Assembly (NCBI GenBank): GCA_022432975.1
Contig: CM039506.1
Span: 13,958,006-14,022,005 of the forward strand
Origin: Begonia masoniana
Lineage: Eukaryota; Streptophyta; Magnoliopsida; Cucurbitales; Begoniaceae
Direction: 5' to 3'
Length of the DNA: 64,000 bases
Shown here piece after piece: positions 61,178 through 64,000 of this stretch. Numbering within the stretch: position 1 is the first letter of the stretch; every line of letters begins with the position of its first letter. The translations under genes and the position numbers were made by a program. The notes under the pieces were generated by a model that did no database searches, was not told the DNA's origin, and worked only from the letters and a program-made list of their open reading frames with translations.

Positions 61178-61182
61178 GAACT
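61178..61182 (+). repeat. Target-site duplication of element C, right copy (GAACT)
   Basis: Identical to 46516-46520 and directly after the GTTACA terminus. Confidence 0.9.
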
Positions 61183-63134
61183 ATAGGCAGAAATGAACTA
61201 CAGGTAGGAGTGAAATGTTCACAGGCAGAAGTGAACTACAGGCAGAAGTGAACTACAGGCAGAAGTGAACTACAGGCAGAAGTGAACTACAGGCAGAAGT
61301 GAACTACAGGCAGAAGTGAACTACAGGCAGAAGTGAACTGTTCACAGGCAGAAGTGAACTACAGGCAGAAGTGAACTACAGGCAGAAGTGAACTACAGGC
61401 AGAAGTGAACTACAGGCAGAAGTGAACTACAGGCAGAAGTGAACTACAGGCAGAAGTGAACTACAGGCAGAAGTGAACTACAGGCAGAAGTGAACTACAG
61501 GCAGAAGTGAACTACAGGCAGAAGTGAACTACAGGCAGAAGTGAACTACAGGCAGAAGTGAACTACAGGCAGAAGTGAACTACAGGCAGAAGTGAACTAC
61601 AGGCAGAAGTGAACTACAGGCAGAAGTGAACTACAGGCAGAAGTGAACTACAGGCAGAAGTGAACTACAGGCAGAAGTGAACTACAGGCAGAAGTGAACT
61701 ACAGGCAGAAGTGAACTACAGGCAGAAGTGAACTACAGGCAGAAGTGAACTACAGGCAGAAGTGAACTACAGGCAGAAGTGAACTACAGGCAGAAGTGAA
61801 CTACAGGCAGAAGTGAACTACAGGCAGAAGTGAACTACAGGCAGAAGTGAACTACAGGCAGAAGTGAACTACAGGCAGAAGTGAACTACAGGCAGAAGTG
61901 AACTACAGGCAGAAGTGAACTACAGGCAGAAGTGAACTACAGGCAGAAGTGAACTACAGGCAGAAGTGAACTACAGGCAGAAGTGAACTACAGGCAGAAG
62001 TGAACTACAGGCAGAAGTGAACTACAGGCAGAAGTGAACTACAGGCAGAAGTGAACTACAGGCAGAAGTGAACTACAGGCAGAAGTGAACTACAGGCAGA
62101 AGTGAACTACAGGCAGAAGTGAACTACAGGCAGAAGTGAACTACAGGCAGAAGTGAACTACAGGCAGAAGTGAACTACAGGCAGAAGTGAACTACAGGCA
62201 GAAGTGAACTACAGGCAGAAGTGAACTACAGGCAGAAGTGAACTACAGGCAGAAGTGAACTACAGGCAGAAGTGAACTACAGGCAGAAGTGAACTACAGG
62301 CAGAAGTGAACTACAGGCAGAAGTGAACTACAGGCAGAAGTGAACTACAGGCAGAAGTGAACTACAGGCAGAAGTGAACTACAGGCAGAAGTGAACTACA
62401 GGCAGAAGTGAACTACAGGCAGAAGTGAACTACAGGCAGAAGTGAACTACAGGCAGAAGTGAACTACAGGCAGAAGTGAACTACAGGCAGAAGTGAACTA
62501 CAGGCAGAAGTGAACTACAGGCAGAAGTGAACTACAGGCAGAAGTGAACTACAGGCAGAAGTGAACTACAGGCAGAAGTGAACTACAGGCAGAAGTGAAC
62601 TACAGGCAGAAGTGAACTACAGGCAGAAGTGAACTACAGGCAGAAGTGAACTACAGGCAGAAGTGAACTACAGGCAGAAGTGAACTACAGGCAGAAGTGA
62701 ACTACAGGCAGAAGTGAACTACAGGCAGAAGTGAACTACAGGCAGAAGTGAACTACAGGCAGAAGTGAACTACAGGCAGAAGTGAACTACAGGCAGAAGT
62801 GAACTACAGGCAGAAGTGAACTACAGGCAGAAGTGAACTACAGGCAGAAGTGAACTACAGGCAGAAGTGAACTACAGGCAGAAGTGAACTACAGGCAGAA
62901 GTGAACTACAGGCAGAAGTGAACTACAGGCAGAAGTGAACTACAGGCAGAAGTGAACTACAGGCAGAAGTGAACTACAGGCAGAAGTGAACTACAGGCAG
63001 AAGTGAACTACAGGCAGAAGTGAACTACAGGCAGAAGTGAACTACAGGCAGAAGTGAACTACAGGCAGAAGTGAACTACAGGCAGAAGTGAACTACAGGC
63101 AGAAGTGAACTACAGGCAGAAGTGAACTACAGGA
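61183..63134. repeat. 17-bp tandem array AACTACAGGCAGAAGTG of LTR H (about 115 units)
   Basis: It continues the array interrupted at 46520. The first units (61183-61350) are diverged and include TGTTCAC variants, as on the left side. From about 61350 the units look identical. It ends at AGGAAATACATTTTTC. Confidence 0.96.
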
Positions 63135-64000
63135 AATACATTTTTCTGACTGTAGCAACCACCCCACGAGCTCATCCAGCCAATTACATCAACTCATCAT
63201 CTTGAGGCACAATGTACTCTTCTGGAGGATCCATACCAAGGTCATGTGTAGGATGATAGGAGTACATGCCACAACAGGACATAACAGGAGTACATGACAG
63301 GATGCCAGTCCTCGTCCACACTTAACCATACATTACATTCACATTTTTGCTTCAATTACTTCAAATCTGGTGCTGAAAACATTTATATGGTTTTACAGAA
63401 AACGTGGATGCATGAACAGATATGATGCTTAAACTCAACATATACAGGTGACAGAATAAAAACTACGGAAAACAGAACACAGAGAACACGTTTAACTTAA
63501 AGCATAACCTACGACCTAACTACCCGAACCAAAACCTAGTATCTTCTTGCTGTAGGGCCTTAAGGGCCAACTTATACGCATGAACTTACCTGTTGCTGTA
63601 GAGTTGCAAGTCTTGAACGTCTCGGTTATACACAGACCTAAAACATGCACGTAAAGAAAATAAACAGAGCTACAAATGCTAACTAATAACTTGGTAGAAC
63701 ATGTTCCGGACTCCATTCAAATCTTTCGAAAATAAACTAGCGTGTTTTCATACAAAAACAGTGAGTTTTCTCAAAATATCGTAACCCTTAACTTCCACAA
63801 AACTCACATCTTAACTTGTCCAAACTCGTTAACTAGGTTTGATGATTACATTTGCTGAAGGAAACAGAAGAAAACAGGAGAAACAAGTTTTGGAGATTTG
63901 TCTCAGTCGTCTGGAAGAGAGAAAACAGAGAAGATGATGAAAATGAAGGTTTACGTAGAAGAGAAGAGAAGATAAGACAAGAGAAGACAATAAGTAGGTT
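63135..64000 (-). mobile_element. LTR family H (minus strand), part right of the array
   Basis: Read on the minus strand, this part precedes the array. It has a purine-poor CT-rich leader (63990-63860), donor-like CAGGTAAGT (GTAAGT at 63589-63584), then GGCC-CTTAA-GGCC (63568-63556) and CTACAGC. Its start lies beyond the window. No coding sequence is seen. Confidence 0.6.

Overview
This is eukaryotic nuclear DNA from a flowering plant, probably a eudicot. The evidence is a double B-box (BBX) transcription factor with a plant-type intron, several chromodomain-bearing Ty3/gypsy (Tekay/Del-like chromovirus) retrotransposons with initiator-tRNA-Met primer sites, and a Cassandra-type LTR carrying a 5S-rRNA-like promoter. 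Nothing is bacterial or viral in layout. I cannot name the species. More than half of the window (about 35 kb by my count) is homopolymer, simple repeat or minisatellite, so most long open frames are artefacts of repeats.

Layout. 1-4281: 3' end of a chromovirus pol (+), its polypurine tract, and an LTR (A1) holding a 38-bp array. 4282-8156: 3.9 kb of uninterrupted A. 8157-9898: the only recognisable host gene, the 5' two exons of a BBX20/21/22-like gene (-), cut off by that A tract, plus its upstream region. 9899-10217: end of an LTR of family D (-). 10218-14109: a 1.9-kb A tract, 200 bp of spacer and a 1.8-kb T tract. 14110-16532: LTR family F (-) with a TTTGC-based array. 16538-16924: Cassandra-like LTR. 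16928-17430: GC-rich hairpin cluster. 17431-19507: repeat family G (-) with a 13-bp array made of W-box cores. 19508-21169: (TC)n. 21170-24408: decayed chromovirus gag-pol (-). 24409-30237: LTR A2 (+) with about 117 copies of a 35-bp repeat. 30238-34803: gag start, primer-binding site and LTR D (-) with a 26/31-bp array. 34804-39160: LTR B (+) with sixteen 97-bp units and a 1.8-kb A tract. 39161-42376: second copy of G, a 0.5-kb A tract and 2.1 kb of (AAAT)n. 42377-45907: unclassified sequence and LTR D2 (-). 45908-64000: LTR family H (-) with a 17-bp array, into which a 14.7-kb element (C, 46521-61177) has inserted, with a perfect 5-bp target duplication.

Two themes stand out. First, each retrotransposon LTR family carries its own private tandem array. 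In five families the LTR also carries a conserved module: a splice-donor-like CAGGTAAGT, then a small GGCC-type hairpin, then TACAYC. Some arrays are dense in plant transcription-factor sites (TGACGTCA in A1, TTGACT in G). Second, there are seven perfect homopolymers of 0.5-3.9 kb. Three of them can be compared with a second copy of the same sequence in this window, and there the tract is only 7-8 bases long. Several tracts also join unrelated sequences or bridge a deletion. This points to misassembly or base-calling artefact rather than biology, and it makes long-range order across these tracts doubtful.
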